NCBI RefSeq assembly: GCF_900240265.1
Contig: NZ_LT964740.1
Coordinates: 490,026-554,025 of the forward strand
Direction of reading: 5' to 3'
Source of the DNA: Galactobacillus timonensis
GTDB lineage: Bacteria > Bacillota_I > Bacilli_A > Erysipelotrichales > Erysipelotrichaceae
DNA length: 64,000 nt
Part shown: positions 15,618 through 24,073 of the stretch, piece by piece
Layout of the letters: each line of letters begins with the position of its first letter
Numbering within the stretch: the stretch's first letter is position 1
The notes under the pieces: generated by a model
Told to the model about the DNA's origin: nothing
The model's input: only the letters and a program-made list of their open reading frames with translations
Databases searched by the model: none
Program-made: the position numbers and the translations under genes

Positions 15618-16990
15618 CCCTCAATTTCCATCAGCTTCAAAACAGCCAGCACATAGATCTCCGCCTGCAAGAGCAGCTCATCGACGCGTACCCATTCATC
15701 CGCATCATGAATCCGGTAATCCACATCCGGAAACGCACAGCCAAAGGCAATCGTATTGTGAATCGTCTTCGCATACGTACCGCCCCCGATCGTCATCGGC
15801 TGATGCACCGTATCACCGGTCATTTCAACGTAAGCTTCCGCAAGCTTGGAAACCAGCGGCGAATCCGGCGCAAAGAACAGCGGCTCAACCGCATTATTCA
15901 CCTCAATGACACCGCCCTCATCTTCCAGATGTTCGCTCATCGCCCTGGTTACCTGACGCGCCGTCATCGTCACCGGGAAGCGGATATCAATACTGCCGCG
16001 GATCACGCCGTCGCTCATATGAATGACACCATTGTTCAGCGTCAGAGCACCGTATTCATCCGAAAGCCTGATGCCGAGCGAAGCACCGTCCGTCTCCAGA
16101 CCGAAGTGACTGTTATAGAAATTGACAAACGGATCCTGGAACCCGGCTTCCCTCAATCCCGCAAACAGCCAGGAAATCGCATTGACACCCTGGTCTGGCG
16201 TCGAGGCATGGGCCGCCTTTCCAAGCACGGTAATCGAATCGCCGTCTTCGCCGCATTCGATCGAAAAGCTGATGTCATTATTGTTGAAATAATCGCTCAG
16301 CGTCTTGCCGGAGTATGAATTCTTCGCCACCTTGCAGGTCACCTTGGCACAGACGATGTTGGTCGCCGTACCCCCGTCAATCGCAAGAATCGAAGTCTTC
16401 TTCGATGAATAGGAAGCTCCCATGATGCCCTTTTCCCCATAGACACCAGGGAACTCGCCATCCGGCGTAAAGCCATAGTCCGGATGTCCTTCCTTCTGAA
16501 CATAGTACTGGATGCCTTTGGAGCCGGTTTCCTCATTGGTTCCCATGATCAGACGCACCCGCTTGTTCATCGGCACACCAGCATCCTTGAGCACCTTCAT
16601 CGCAATCATGCTTGCGACAACGGCACCCTTGTCATCCGAAACGCCGCGTCCATACAGAATGCCGTCCTTCTCCACCATCGTAAACGGATCCGTATGCCAG
16701 CCGTCTTCCCTGTTTGCCGGAACAACATCGAGATGTCCCGTAATGCCGATCAGTTTGTCGCCGCTGCCCATTTCCGCATAGCCTGCGTAATGGTCGACGT
16801 TGCATGTCCTGAACCCGTCCTTTGCCAGCATGTCAAGTGCCGCATCCAGAGCCGCCGCCGGCCCTTTCCCAAACGGCGCATTCTCTTCAGCAGCACCCTG
16901 CACCGAGGGAATCGACACAAGGACCCCAAGCCGCCTGACCAGCTCGTCACGGTAACTTTCAACCCGGCTTTTAATCGCTTCTTTATTCAT
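15614..16990 (-). CDS. pepV: M20 family dipeptidase PepV
   Basis: A 458-residue zinc dipeptidase. The metal and catalytic motifs are visible: GITGHLDVVPA, GRGVSDDKGAVVASMIAMKVLKD, MGTNEETGSKGIQYY, FTPDGEFP, and the C-terminal IGGGTYAKTIHNTIAFG. PepV/Sapep enzymes cleave unbranched dipeptides in the cytoplasm. Length matches the family (465-470). GGGGAGAAG precedes ATG 16990; the gene starts 23 nt after ExoIII. It and the neighbouring Xaa-Pro aminopeptidase fit a peptide-utilisation role for this operon. Confidence 0.95.
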   Translation of the reverse strand: MNKEAIKSRVESYRDELVRRLGVLVSIPSVQGAAEENAPFGKGPAAALDAALDMLAKDGFRTCNVDHYAGYAEMGSGDKLIGITGHLDVVPANREDGWHTDPFTMVEKDGILYGRGVSDDKGAVVASMIAMKVLKDAGVPMNKRVRLIMGTNEETGSKGIQYYVQKEGHPDYGFTPDGEFPGVYGEKGIMGASYSSKKTSILAIDGGTATNIVCAKVTCKVAKNSYSGKTLSDYFNNNDISFSIECGEDGDSITVLGKAAHASTPDQGVNAISWLFAGLREAGFQDPFVNFYNSHFGLETDGASLGIRLSDEYGALTLNNGVIHMSDGVIRGSIDIRFPVTMTARQVTRAMSEHLEDEGGVIEVNNAVEPLFFAPDSPLVSKLAEAYVEMTGDTVHQPMTIGGGTYAKTIHNTIAFGCAFPDVDYRIHDADEWVRVDELLLQAEIYVLAVLKLMEIEG

Positions 16991-17013
16991 CTTCTTCTCC
17001 CCTGTCGGTGCTG

Positions 17014-17802
17014 TCAGAACCGCACCTTCAACCCAATCGGACAGTGATCGCTGCCCTCAACGGAACCGTAGATCATACTGTCCCGAACATGATCCATCAG
17101 CCGCTGAGACACCACAAAGTAGTCAATCCGCCAGCCGATGTTCTTTTCTCTCGCGTGGAAACGATAGCTCCACCACGAATATTCCACCTTTTCCGGATAG
17201 AGGCTGCGGTACGTATCCGCAAAGCCTGCATCCAGCAACTGCGAAAACTTCGCACGCTCCTGGTCCGAGAAACCGGCGCTCTGATGATTCGTCGCCGGAT
17301 TTTTGATATCGATCTCCTCATGCGCAACGTTCAGATCACCCGTATAGATCACAGGCTTCTGCGCATCAAGCTTCAACAAATGCGCCCGCAGAAGATCCTC
17401 CCATTCCATCCGGTAGTCCAGACGCACCAGACCTTCCTTGGAATTGGGAACATAGGCAGCGACGAACCAGAAGTCCGGATATTCCATCGAAATGACCCGG
17501 CCCTCTCTGGTCGTATCGCCCTCAATTTCATAAAGCACCTGCAGAGGTTCCTTCTTCGCATACACCAGCGTACCGCTGTAGCCCTTGCGCTCCGCGCTGT
17601 TCATATACATGTGGTAGCCGTCAAAACGCAGGTCATCACTCAGCTGGTCTTCCTGCATCTTGGTTTCCTGAATGGCGAAGAGATCCGCCTTCTCACGCAG
17701 AAAGAAATCCGCAAATCCCTTTTTCGCACAGGCGCGCAGCCCGTTGACGTTCCAGCTGATCAACTTCAGCGAGTGATGGGTTCCGTGGCCTGTCTGAGCC
17801 AT
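17014..17802 (-). CDS. xth: exodeoxyribonuclease III / AP endonuclease
   Basis: A 262-residue EEP-fold nuclease: KLISWNVNGLRACAKKGF at the N-terminus, LFAIQETKMQ (metal Glu), YSGTLVYAKK, VIYTGDLNVAHEEIDIKNP, FADTYRSLYPE, and WRIDYFVVSQRL with SDHCPIGLKV at the end. It incises abasic sites and removes 3' blocks in base-excision repair. ATG 17802 is followed by an 11-residue lead before the conserved start; the gene overlaps the end of the aminopeptidase by 37 nt. AAAGGTAAAG is the ribosome site. Confidence 0.96.
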   Translation of the reverse strand: MAQTGHGTHHSLKLISWNVNGLRACAKKGFADFFLREKADLFAIQETKMQEDQLSDDLRFDGYHMYMNSAERKGYSGTLVYAKKEPLQVLYEIEGDTTREGRVISMEYPDFWFVAAYVPNSKEGLVRLDYRMEWEDLLRAHLLKLDAQKPVIYTGDLNVAHEEIDIKNPATNHQSAGFSDQERAKFSQLLDAGFADTYRSLYPEKVEYSWWSYRFHAREKNIGWRIDYFVVSQRLMDHVRDSMIYGSVEGSDHCPIGLKVRF

Positions 17803-19571
17803 GTCTTTACCTTTCCTTCCACGAGCGGCGAAATCTTTTCATAGACCACCGCATGATATGCATTGATCGCTTCCAGCTCCGTATCATCGAGCAGACGCAC
17901 ATCAATCGATTCCCGATCATAAGGAACCAGCGTCATCGCCTCGAACTTCAGGAACTGGCCATAGAAGTTGTTTACATCCTTCACAACCAGAAGATCGTTT
18001 TCAATCCGGATACCGAGCTCATGCGGCAGATAGATACCCGGCTCATCGGTCACGATCATGCCCGGCACAAGAACCTCCGCCGGCGAATTGGTACGGCTGC
18101 GGCCCCAGCGGATCCCGTGAGGACCCTCATGGACACTCAGCACATGGCCAACACCATGTCCCGTTCCGCACTGGTAATCAATGCCGATGTTCCAGAGCGG
18201 GCGGCGCGCAAGAATGTCAAGGTTGTTGCCGATGGTACCCTGCAGGAAGTGCGCCAGCTCCAGATCCAGATGTCCCTTGAGCACCAGCGTATAATACTTC
18301 TTCTCAAGTTCCGTCGGCTCACCAAGGGAAATCGAACGTGTCACATCGGTCGTACCGTCTTTGTATGTTCCGCCCGAATCTACCAGCAGGAAGCCGTGCG
18401 GCTCACATTTGGAGAACTTTTCCGGTGTCGCCTCGTAGTGCATCATGGCCGCATTGGGCCCATAGGCACTGATCGTCGGGAACGAAGGTTCAATGAAATC
18501 GGCCTTCTCCGCCCTGCGCGCATCGAGATACTGTGCCGCCGAAAGCTCAGTCAGCTGTGGATCATCGTGATGTTCCTTGACCCAGCAGATGAATTCGGCC
18601 ATCGCAGCGCCATCCTTCAGCTGCGAACTGTGCATGCACCGGATCTCTGTCTCGTTTTTCACGGCACGGAACAGCGTAACCGGCGAATCCATGTTCAGGA
18701 TCCGGTTGCTCGTATCAAGGTGCGCATAAAGATAAGCGTTGAATGTACGCAGCTCCACCCAGATCGTTTTGTCCTGGAAACCGGTCAGTTCATCCGCAAG
18801 CGCATCGTAATCCTTGACCGTTACACCATTGGCTTCGAGGTCCGCCTTCACATCGGCCGGCATCTTCTTCGGATCAATGAAGTAGCATGCCCCGTCCATT
18901 GTGATGATCGCAAAGGCATAGGCAACCGGCGTGCAGGCAATATCGTTGCCACGGATGTTGAACAGCCAGCACGGATCCTCAAGATGCGTCAGAATCAGGA
19001 CATCCGCCCCGTTCTTCTTCATCGCTTCCCGCACACGGCCCATGCGCTCGGCCGCCGTTTCACCCGTATACTTCGGATCGAGCAGATATACCGGCTCCAT
19101 GGGCATATCGGGGCGATCCTTTCCCCATACATCACCGGCAAAGTCACGGCTCAGATCAATCGTCGCCTTCTTGGCGGAAAGGGCCTTGGAAAGCTGCTGA
19201 ACCGCCGCCGTAGAAACAACATTGCCATCAAAGCCAAGCACACCGCCCTGAGGCGTATGTTCAATCAGGAACGGAATCGGATCCGGAACACCCGGCTGAC
19301 GCAGACGCATCAGTTCGACGCAGGTTCCCTTCAGCTCATCCTCCGCCTGCGTAAAGTAGCGGCCATCCGTCCAGAGACCCGCAAAGTCCCTGGTAATAAT
19401 GACGCAGCCCGCATCACCGGAAAATCCGGAGATGAAGCTCTTGCACTGAAAATACGGCGCCGTATATTCATCGGAAAGATGATCGTCCTCATTCGGAATG
19501 TAATAGACATCGATGTTCGCTTCCTTCATCCGTGCCCTTACAGCTTCAATTCTCTCATTTACACTCAGCAT
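17766..19571 (-). CDS. Xaa-Pro aminopeptidase, M24B family (long form)
   Basis: A 601-residue aminopeptidase P of the three-domain type. Two creatinase-like N-terminal domains (RIEAVRARMKEANIDVYYIPNEDDHLSDEY, AGLWTDGRYFTQAEDEL) precede a pita-bread catalytic domain with metal ligands in LLVDSGGTYKDGTTDVTRS, GTGHGVGHVLSVHEGPHGI and IVTDEPGIYLPHELGIRIEND. It removes N-terminal residues before proline. ATG 19571 with GAGGGAAAAT is preferred over an upstream in-frame TTG. First gene of the leftward operon ending with the CBS protein. Confidence 0.95.
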   Translation of the reverse strand: MLSVNERIEAVRARMKEANIDVYYIPNEDDHLSDEYTAPYFQCKSFISGFSGDAGCVIITRDFAGLWTDGRYFTQAEDELKGTCVELMRLRQPGVPDPIPFLIEHTPQGGVLGFDGNVVSTAAVQQLSKALSAKKATIDLSRDFAGDVWGKDRPDMPMEPVYLLDPKYTGETAAERMGRVREAMKKNGADVLILTHLEDPCWLFNIRGNDIACTPVAYAFAIITMDGACYFIDPKKMPADVKADLEANGVTVKDYDALADELTGFQDKTIWVELRTFNAYLYAHLDTSNRILNMDSPVTLFRAVKNETEIRCMHSSQLKDGAAMAEFICWVKEHHDDPQLTELSAAQYLDARRAEKADFIEPSFPTISAYGPNAAMMHYEATPEKFSKCEPHGFLLVDSGGTYKDGTTDVTRSISLGEPTELEKKYYTLVLKGHLDLELAHFLQGTIGNNLDILARRPLWNIGIDYQCGTGHGVGHVLSVHEGPHGIRWGRSRTNSPAEVLVPGMIVTDEPGIYLPHELGIRIENDLLVVKDVNNFYGQFLKFEAMTLVPYDRESIDVRLLDDTELEAINAYHAVVYEKISPLVEGKVKTWLRQATEPITR

Positions 19572-19647
19572 ATTTTCCCTCAACTAACTGTTTTTCATTA
19601 TATATCGAACGCCGTGCGCACATCAAAAAAGAGGCTCTTTCACCCTC

Positions 19648-20075
19648 TCAGGCACTGCGTCTGCACTTGAGGCCAAGAACAATCTGAAGCAGCCCCACCA
19701 CGCAGAGGATTCCCGTCAGCAGGATCAATACCGCTTTCCCCGTCTCTGATTCCAGAAACGCGTTCACCTTCCAGTTCCTGATGCGCTCGGGAATACTTCC
19801 GGACAAAGCCGTCAGCGGAAGCTTCCAGAGAATGGTCCTTGACGAGGGCTCCATCCCGATCATATGCACCAGCACGTTTTCAAAGCCGGCCGGTCCCTTT
19901 GCGGCAATACCATCGTATGCGAACCGTCGGCGGCCAAAGCCGCACTTTAGAGTGCCAGGTTAGCACCCTTGGAATGGCCGCCGAACAGAAGCCGTCTGTC
20001 CCGGTGAAGCTGATCATGAAGTCTTCCTTCGCTGCCACCATCGTAGCATTTTCCTGCGCAACAGAAAAAGAGGGG
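19648..20075 (-). pseudogene. remnant of a DUF2974/Mbeg1-like alpha/beta hydrolase
   Basis: Read leftward, three frames carry related pieces: AAKEDFMISF, then LLFGGHSKGANLAL (the nucleophile elbow of Mbeg1-like lipases, normally GGHSKGGNLA) followed by a stop, then a 75-codon open stretch ending with a hydrophobic helix (KAVLILLTGILCVVGLLQIVLGL) and a basic tail. The expected sequence between the first two pieces is missing, so there are at least two frameshifts and one internal deletion. The upstream end stops at the repeat-bounded element beginning at 20087. A weak terminator (AGAGG..CCTCT plus T run, about 19626-19646) follows. I infer a decayed gene; the C-terminal part is the least certain. 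Confidence 0.55.
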
Positions 20076-20086
20076 TCTCCAAAATC

Positions 20087-20148
20087 CTTGGGGGAGTGAA
20101 GTTTGGGGGAGCACTTTGGGGGACCGTCTGAATTCAACTTTGGGGGAC
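20087..20148 (+). repeat. left terminal repeat array, four copies of TTTGGGGGAS
   Basis: Copies at about 20087-20096, 20102-20111, 20115-20124 and 20139-20148; the first is degenerate (CCTTGGGGGAG). Confidence 0.7.
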
Positions 20149-20532
20149 CTGGTTTTTACTGCATTCAACGTCCTACCGAAGGATCTCAAAAGACAATCCA
20201 GAGGTGTCAGTAACTTCGAATACACCCGCAACAGAATCCTTTGGGCAACACGTGAGCAGACATCCATGCTTGCCGTGCCTCGCATCCGTGAAGACGTTCA
20301 TACGTTCACAGGAAAGAAGCGCGGACCATACAGAAAGCAGAACCGCGAGCAGGAAAACTCATTAGATAAATAAAACGTAGGAACGTCGTTGAAACAGTAC
20401 GCCTGCCAGTTCGCTGACAGAGGAATCATTTCTACTGTCACGCTGCCCCACAAGAAAATCCGGAAGCCCAAAGTCATATTACTGTAACTCTGGTAAATTC
20501 CGGATTTTTCATTGCAGGGTCATTTCAGGGCT

Positions 20533-20611
20533 TCTCCCCCAAAGTGTCCCCCAAAGTTAACAGGCCATCTCCCCCAAAGTCTCCCCCAGAGTTTTTGGCT
20601 TCTCCCCCAAC
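20533..20611 (-). repeat. right terminal repeat array, five inverted copies
   Basis: TCCCCCAAAG-type units at about 20535-20544, 20547-20556, 20570-20579, 20582-20591 and 20603-20611; the last two diverge (CAGAG, CAACTT). Confidence 0.7.
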
Positions 20612-21038
20612 TTTTTTGGAGAGCCAAAAAGAGGCTTTACAGCCTCCTGGATGTTTTACGAGATTTCCTTCTCATGAGAAACGAAGCAGCGCGCCTTACT
20701 ACCTTTCCAATGCGCTCTTATCTTCGAATCCCGCATGGATCAATCATCCACTTCTCTCCGCTGTCCAAAGAAGAAGACACCGGTATTCAAAAGCGATTCA
20801 ATTGTAAATGTGTAATGTTCTACGGTCATGACGAATAGGGAATTCGCTTCCGTCCCGCCTGCGGCGGGTCTTACCTGTAATTGAGCAGTACTTTTTTCAT
20901 AGCCTGTACCTACTTTCTTACTGCACCCTTACTATAGTTGAATCACACAGAATTACCAGTCTTTAAATTCAACGGAGAATCACCTATACTGATTTTGTTG
21001 GGCGCGATTGTTCGGCCCGTTTTTCTATGGAGGTTCCT
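20612..21038. other. intergenic stretch with no convincing gene
   Basis: About 430 bases upstream of nudC. It contains a short GAGGCTTTACAGCCTC hairpin (about 20630-20645), a CCCGC-CTGCG-GCGGG hairpin (about 20853-20867), a possible -10 box TATACT (20985-20990) and a weak GGGC/GCCC hairpin followed by TTTTT in the nudC leader (about 21000-21025), which could act as an attenuator. An open stretch at 20674-20838 on the plus strand (starting MRNEAARLTTFPMRS) has no recognisable family or ribosome site. Confidence 0.5.
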
Positions 21039-21842
21039 ATGATTCAGGATATCGCTCCCGCTGTATTTCATAATGAATTTCACCCCCGTCCCCCGAAGGG
21101 CAAAGATATTCTTCTTGACTTCAAAGGACATGAAATTGCGCTGAAGAAGGACGGCGGTTTCTTTACCTGGCCGCTGGCCGGTGTCACTGACCCATTGTGG
21201 CTGTTTGACATTGACGATACCGGCATCTTTCTGAGTGACCTCTCATCCTTTGCACCAGACTACCGCAGCATCTTTGAGATGCGCTACTTGCGTCCTTTAA
21301 AGGATGCCTTCCTGGCGGTGACGGCCTGGCACCTTTCCTGCTGGTACAATGACAACCGTTTCTGCGGGAGTGACGGTACACGTCTCGTGCCGTCAAAGAC
21401 GGAACGCGCCCTGCAGTGTCCCCATTGCGGCAGGATCATCTACCCAAGAATCAACCCCGCCGTCATCGTGGCGATCATCAATGATGAGGATGAAATCCTC
21501 GTCACCCGCTACGCCAATGGGCCCTATCGCCGCGATGCCCTGGTGGCCGGCTATTGCGAGATCGGCGAAACACTGGAAGACACCGTCCATCGTGAAGTAA
21601 AAGAAGAAACGGGCCTCGACGTCGATGAGCTGCATTACTACAAGTCGCAGCCATGGGGTCTCTCCGGCTCGCTGCTGGCCGGTTTCTGGTGCCGCACCCA
21701 TGGTCACAGGGAAATACGCCTGCAGCGCGAGGAACTGGATCGGGCTGTCTGGCGCAAGCGCACCGATACATTCAACCTCAACGACAACCCGTCCCTGACG
21801 GCGGAAATGATTCACGTGTTTCAGGAAGGAGGTTACACGTAA
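21039..21842 (+). CDS. nudC: NAD(+) diphosphatase / NADH pyrophosphatase, NudC family
   Basis: A 267-residue Nudix hydrolase. The Nudix box is GYCEIGETLEDTVHREVKEETGL, and SQPWGLSGSLLAGF is the NudC-specific SQPW motif placed after it. NudC hydrolyses NADH/NAD and removes NAD caps from RNA. The zinc ribbon is incomplete: C109, C127 and C130 are present, but FCGSDG has Asp where the second cysteine (FCGxCG) is expected. ATG 21039 has TGGAGG at the right spacing; the frame is open further up. The amylase gene follows after 3 nt. Confidence 0.92.
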   Translation: MIQDIAPAVFHNEFHPRPPKGKDILLDFKGHEIALKKDGGFFTWPLAGVTDPLWLFDIDDTGIFLSDLSSFAPDYRSIFEMRYLRPLKDAFLAVTAWHLSCWYNDNRFCGSDGTRLVPSKTERALQCPHCGRIIYPRINPAVIVAIINDEDEILVTRYANGPYRRDALVAGYCEIGETLEDTVHREVKEETGLDVDELHYYKSQPWGLSGSLLAGFWCRTHGHREIRLQREELDRAVWRKRTDTFNLNDNPSLTAEMIHVFQEGGYT

Positions 21843-21845
21843 TCC

Positions 21846-23147
21846 ATGAAAACAGATACTGTATATTATCAGATTTTTCCCATTGGAATGACCGGGGCGC
21901 CGCACCGCAATGATTTCAAGCAGGCCCATCGCATCCTTCAGGTCAAGGACTGGATTCCCCATCTCAGGAAGCTGAATGTGACCGGAGTGCTGTTCAACCC
22001 GGTATTCCAGAGTGAAAGCCACGGGTACAACACCATCGACTACCGGAAAATCGACGATCGTCTCGGGACAAATGAAGACTTTGCGGATGTATGCAATGCC
22101 CTGCACGAAAACGGGCTGAGCGTCCTTCTTGATGGTGTCTTCAACCATGTCGGAAGACAGTTCTGGGCCTTTCAGGATGTGAAGAAAAACAAATGGGACA
22201 GCCCCTACTGCGGCTGGTTCCATATCAATTTTGATCAGGACAATGGCCGCGACGGCTTCAGCTACCAGGACTGGGAAGGCCATCAGGAGCTGGTCAAGCT
22301 CAACCTTTCCAATCCCGATCTGCGGCAGTATCTCTTCGACAGCGTCGATCAGTGGATTGAGCAGTTTCATATCGATGGTCTGCGGCTGGATGTGGCCTAC
22401 TGCATCGATCACGATTTCCTGCGTGCACTGCGCGATCATGTCAAGTCAATCAATCCCGAATTCTTCCTGTTTGGAGAAATGATCGGCGGCGACTACAACA
22501 GCCTGCTGCGGGAGGATCTGGTCGATTCCGTGACCAACTACGAATGCTACAAGGGCATGTATTCCTCAATGAACAGCCACAACCTCTTCGAGGTCGGCTA
22601 TTCCCTGAACCGGCAGTTCGGCAAGGATCCCTGGGATCTGTATACGGGCCGCCATCTCTGGAACTTCGTTGACAACCATGATGTGACCCGGATCGCTTCC
22701 CAGCTGAGTGACAAACGGGATCTGCCCCTCATCTACAGCATGCTGATGACGATGCCGGGCATCCCCTGCATCTACTATGGCAGTGAATGGGGAGTTCACG
22801 GCACCAAGGGCAAATGGTCCGATGCCCCGCTGCGCCCCGCAATCGAAAAACCCGAATGGAACGAGCTGACGGATGTCATTGCCAGACTCGACAGAATTCA
22901 TACCTCAAGGGCATCGCTTTACGATGGCGACTACACCGAAATCTACAAGCGCAACGAACAGTGGGCCTACCTGCGCAGTGTCGAAGGGGAAGGTGTCTTC
23001 TATCTCATCAACATTGCCGACAGCCCGGTAACGATCGATATCGGTGAACCTGTCAAGGGTACGGACCTGATGAGTGACACCGATGTCAGCTATGAAAACG
23101 GCATCCCGATGGATGCCAAGAGCTTCAAGATCATTCTTCTGAAGTAA
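21846..23147 (+). CDS. GH13 alpha-amylase family glycosidase
   Basis: A 433-residue TIM-barrel glycosidase without a signal peptide, so intracellular. GH13 regions are clear: DGVFNH (about 96-101), GLRLDVA with nucleophile D182, GEM with acid/base E211, and FVDNHD with the third Asp at 279. It lacks the N-terminal domain found in neopullulanase/cyclomaltodextrinase and starts directly at the barrel (VYYQIFPIGM). Likely substrates are short malto-oligosaccharides, inferred from location and family. AGGAGG precedes ATG 21846. It is coupled to nudC and ends 17 nt inside the converging RluD gene. Confidence 0.9.
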   Translation: MKTDTVYYQIFPIGMTGAPHRNDFKQAHRILQVKDWIPHLRKLNVTGVLFNPVFQSESHGYNTIDYRKIDDRLGTNEDFADVCNALHENGLSVLLDGVFNHVGRQFWAFQDVKKNKWDSPYCGWFHINFDQDNGRDGFSYQDWEGHQELVKLNLSNPDLRQYLFDSVDQWIEQFHIDGLRLDVAYCIDHDFLRALRDHVKSINPEFFLFGEMIGGDYNSLLREDLVDSVTNYECYKGMYSSMNSHNLFEVGYSLNRQFGKDPWDLYTGRHLWNFVDNHDVTRIASQLSDKRDLPLIYSMLMTMPGIPCIYYGSEWGVHGTKGKWSDAPLRPAIEKPEWNELTDVIARLDRIHTSRASLYDGDYTEIYKRNEQWAYLRSVEGEGVFYLINIADSPVTIDIGEPVKGTDLMSDTDVSYENGIPMDAKSFKIILLK

Positions 23148-24063
23148 GCAGCCTCTGCATATCTTCCGGAAGATCTTCCTTTATCACAATTGTATTTTCC
23201 GTAAACGGCTGCACAGCACGGATCGTTGAACAGTGAAGTGCCGGCCGTTTTATTTTTGAAATACTGCCGCCATAAAGATCATCCCCGGCAAGCGGATGGC
23301 CGATCGCCGAGAGGTGGCTGCGGATCTGGTGCGTACGTCCCGTATCAATCTGCACTTCAAGAAGCGACAGGTTCCCATTGCTTCTCAGAACACAATAACG
23401 GGTAAATGACGGCTTGCCTTCTTCGTCCGTCACCCTTCGCCTCTGCCCCGTTACTTTCTGCAGCGGAAGATCGATCACGCCTTCTTTATGTTCAAAAGTT
23501 CCTTCCGCGATTGCCAGATAGGTTTTCGAGAGCTTTCCTGCCTTTTTTTCCTCCCAGAGAATCTGAGCCGCAAAACGGTTTTTGGCAAATAGCACCAGGC
23601 CGCTGACATCCTTGTCAAGACGCCCGATCGCCCGTACCGTAAAGTCCATGCCTTCCTCCTGATACTCCTTCTGCAGCAGTGTTCCAAGGGAATCATCGAG
23701 ATGCCCGTGGCTGGCATGGACCGGCATTCCTGCCGGCTTATTAACGATCAACAAGTCTTCATCCTCGTAACGGATGAGCTCCCTGATCTTCCGCTTTTCA
23801 GCAATCCGATCGCTGTTCTTCCTGTTTTCGTCCGTGCTTGCGGCCGCATCACGTTCCAGAATGATGCGGATCTGATCCCCCGGCTTCACGTTCATCGACA
23901 CATGGGCGGGCTGATCATTGATGAACAGGCTGTCAGAAAACTTGAGACGCGAAATGCTGTGGCGGGAAAGGTGCAGATCAACGCTCAAAAAGCGCCTGAG
24001 ACTATGATTCTCAGACGCCCGGTACTCTTCTTCGCTGACGGTATGGACCAGTACCCGTTCCAT
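23131..24063 (-). CDS. RluA/RluD family pseudouridine synthase
   Basis: A 310-residue RNA modification enzyme. An S4-like N-terminal segment (HLSRHSISRLKFSDSLFINDQPAHVSMNVKPGDQI) precedes the catalytic domain with DLLIVNKPAGMPVHAS, the active-site Asp motif AIGRLDKDVSGLVLFAK, and IDTGRTHQIRSHLSAIGHPLAGDDLYGG. Targets in this family are uridines of 23S rRNA or tRNA; which one is not decidable here. ATG 24063 lies 10 nt after prfB, with AGGGAT further upstream. Confidence 0.93.
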   Translation of the reverse strand: MERVLVHTVSEEEYRASENHSLRRFLSVDLHLSRHSISRLKFSDSLFINDQPAHVSMNVKPGDQIRIILERDAAASTDENRKNSDRIAEKRKIRELIRYEDEDLLIVNKPAGMPVHASHGHLDDSLGTLLQKEYQEEGMDFTVRAIGRLDKDVSGLVLFAKNRFAAQILWEEKKAGKLSKTYLAIAEGTFEHKEGVIDLPLQKVTGQRRRVTDEEGKPSFTRYCVLRSNGNLSLLEVQIDTGRTHQIRSHLSAIGHPLAGDDLYGGSISKIKRPALHCSTIRAVQPFTENTIVIKEDLPEDMQRLLTSEE

Positions 24064-24073
24064 CGTGTTTTGT

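Larger units (their letters stand above)
20087..20611. mobile_element. cryptic element bounded by arrays of CTTTGGGGGA-type repeats
   Basis: Four direct copies of a TTTGGGGGA(G/C) motif lie at the left (G-runs at 20090, 20105, 20118 and 20142). Five copies in inverted orientation lie at the right (C-runs at 20536, 20548, 20571, 20583 and 20604). Spacing alternates around 12-15 and 21-24 nt on both sides. Multiple inverted terminal motifs are the layout of transposase-binding ends, as known for some IS21-like elements. The roughly 390-bp core has a 85-codon open stretch (20116-20373, containing SNFEYTRNRILWATREQ, which recalls transposase tails) and a 32-codon one (20389-20487). Neither can be a full transposase, so this is an internally deleted or MITE-like relic. 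Confidence 0.55.

Noticed and set aside
17853..19670. 605-codon plus-strand frame opposite the Xaa-Pro aminopeptidase
   Set aside because: Antisense shadow; the minus-strand product has complete catalytic motifs and a ribosome site.
20943..21131. 62-codon minus-strand frame overlapping the nudC start
   Set aside because: Crosses the nudC ribosome site and first 30 codons; no family similarity or start signal.
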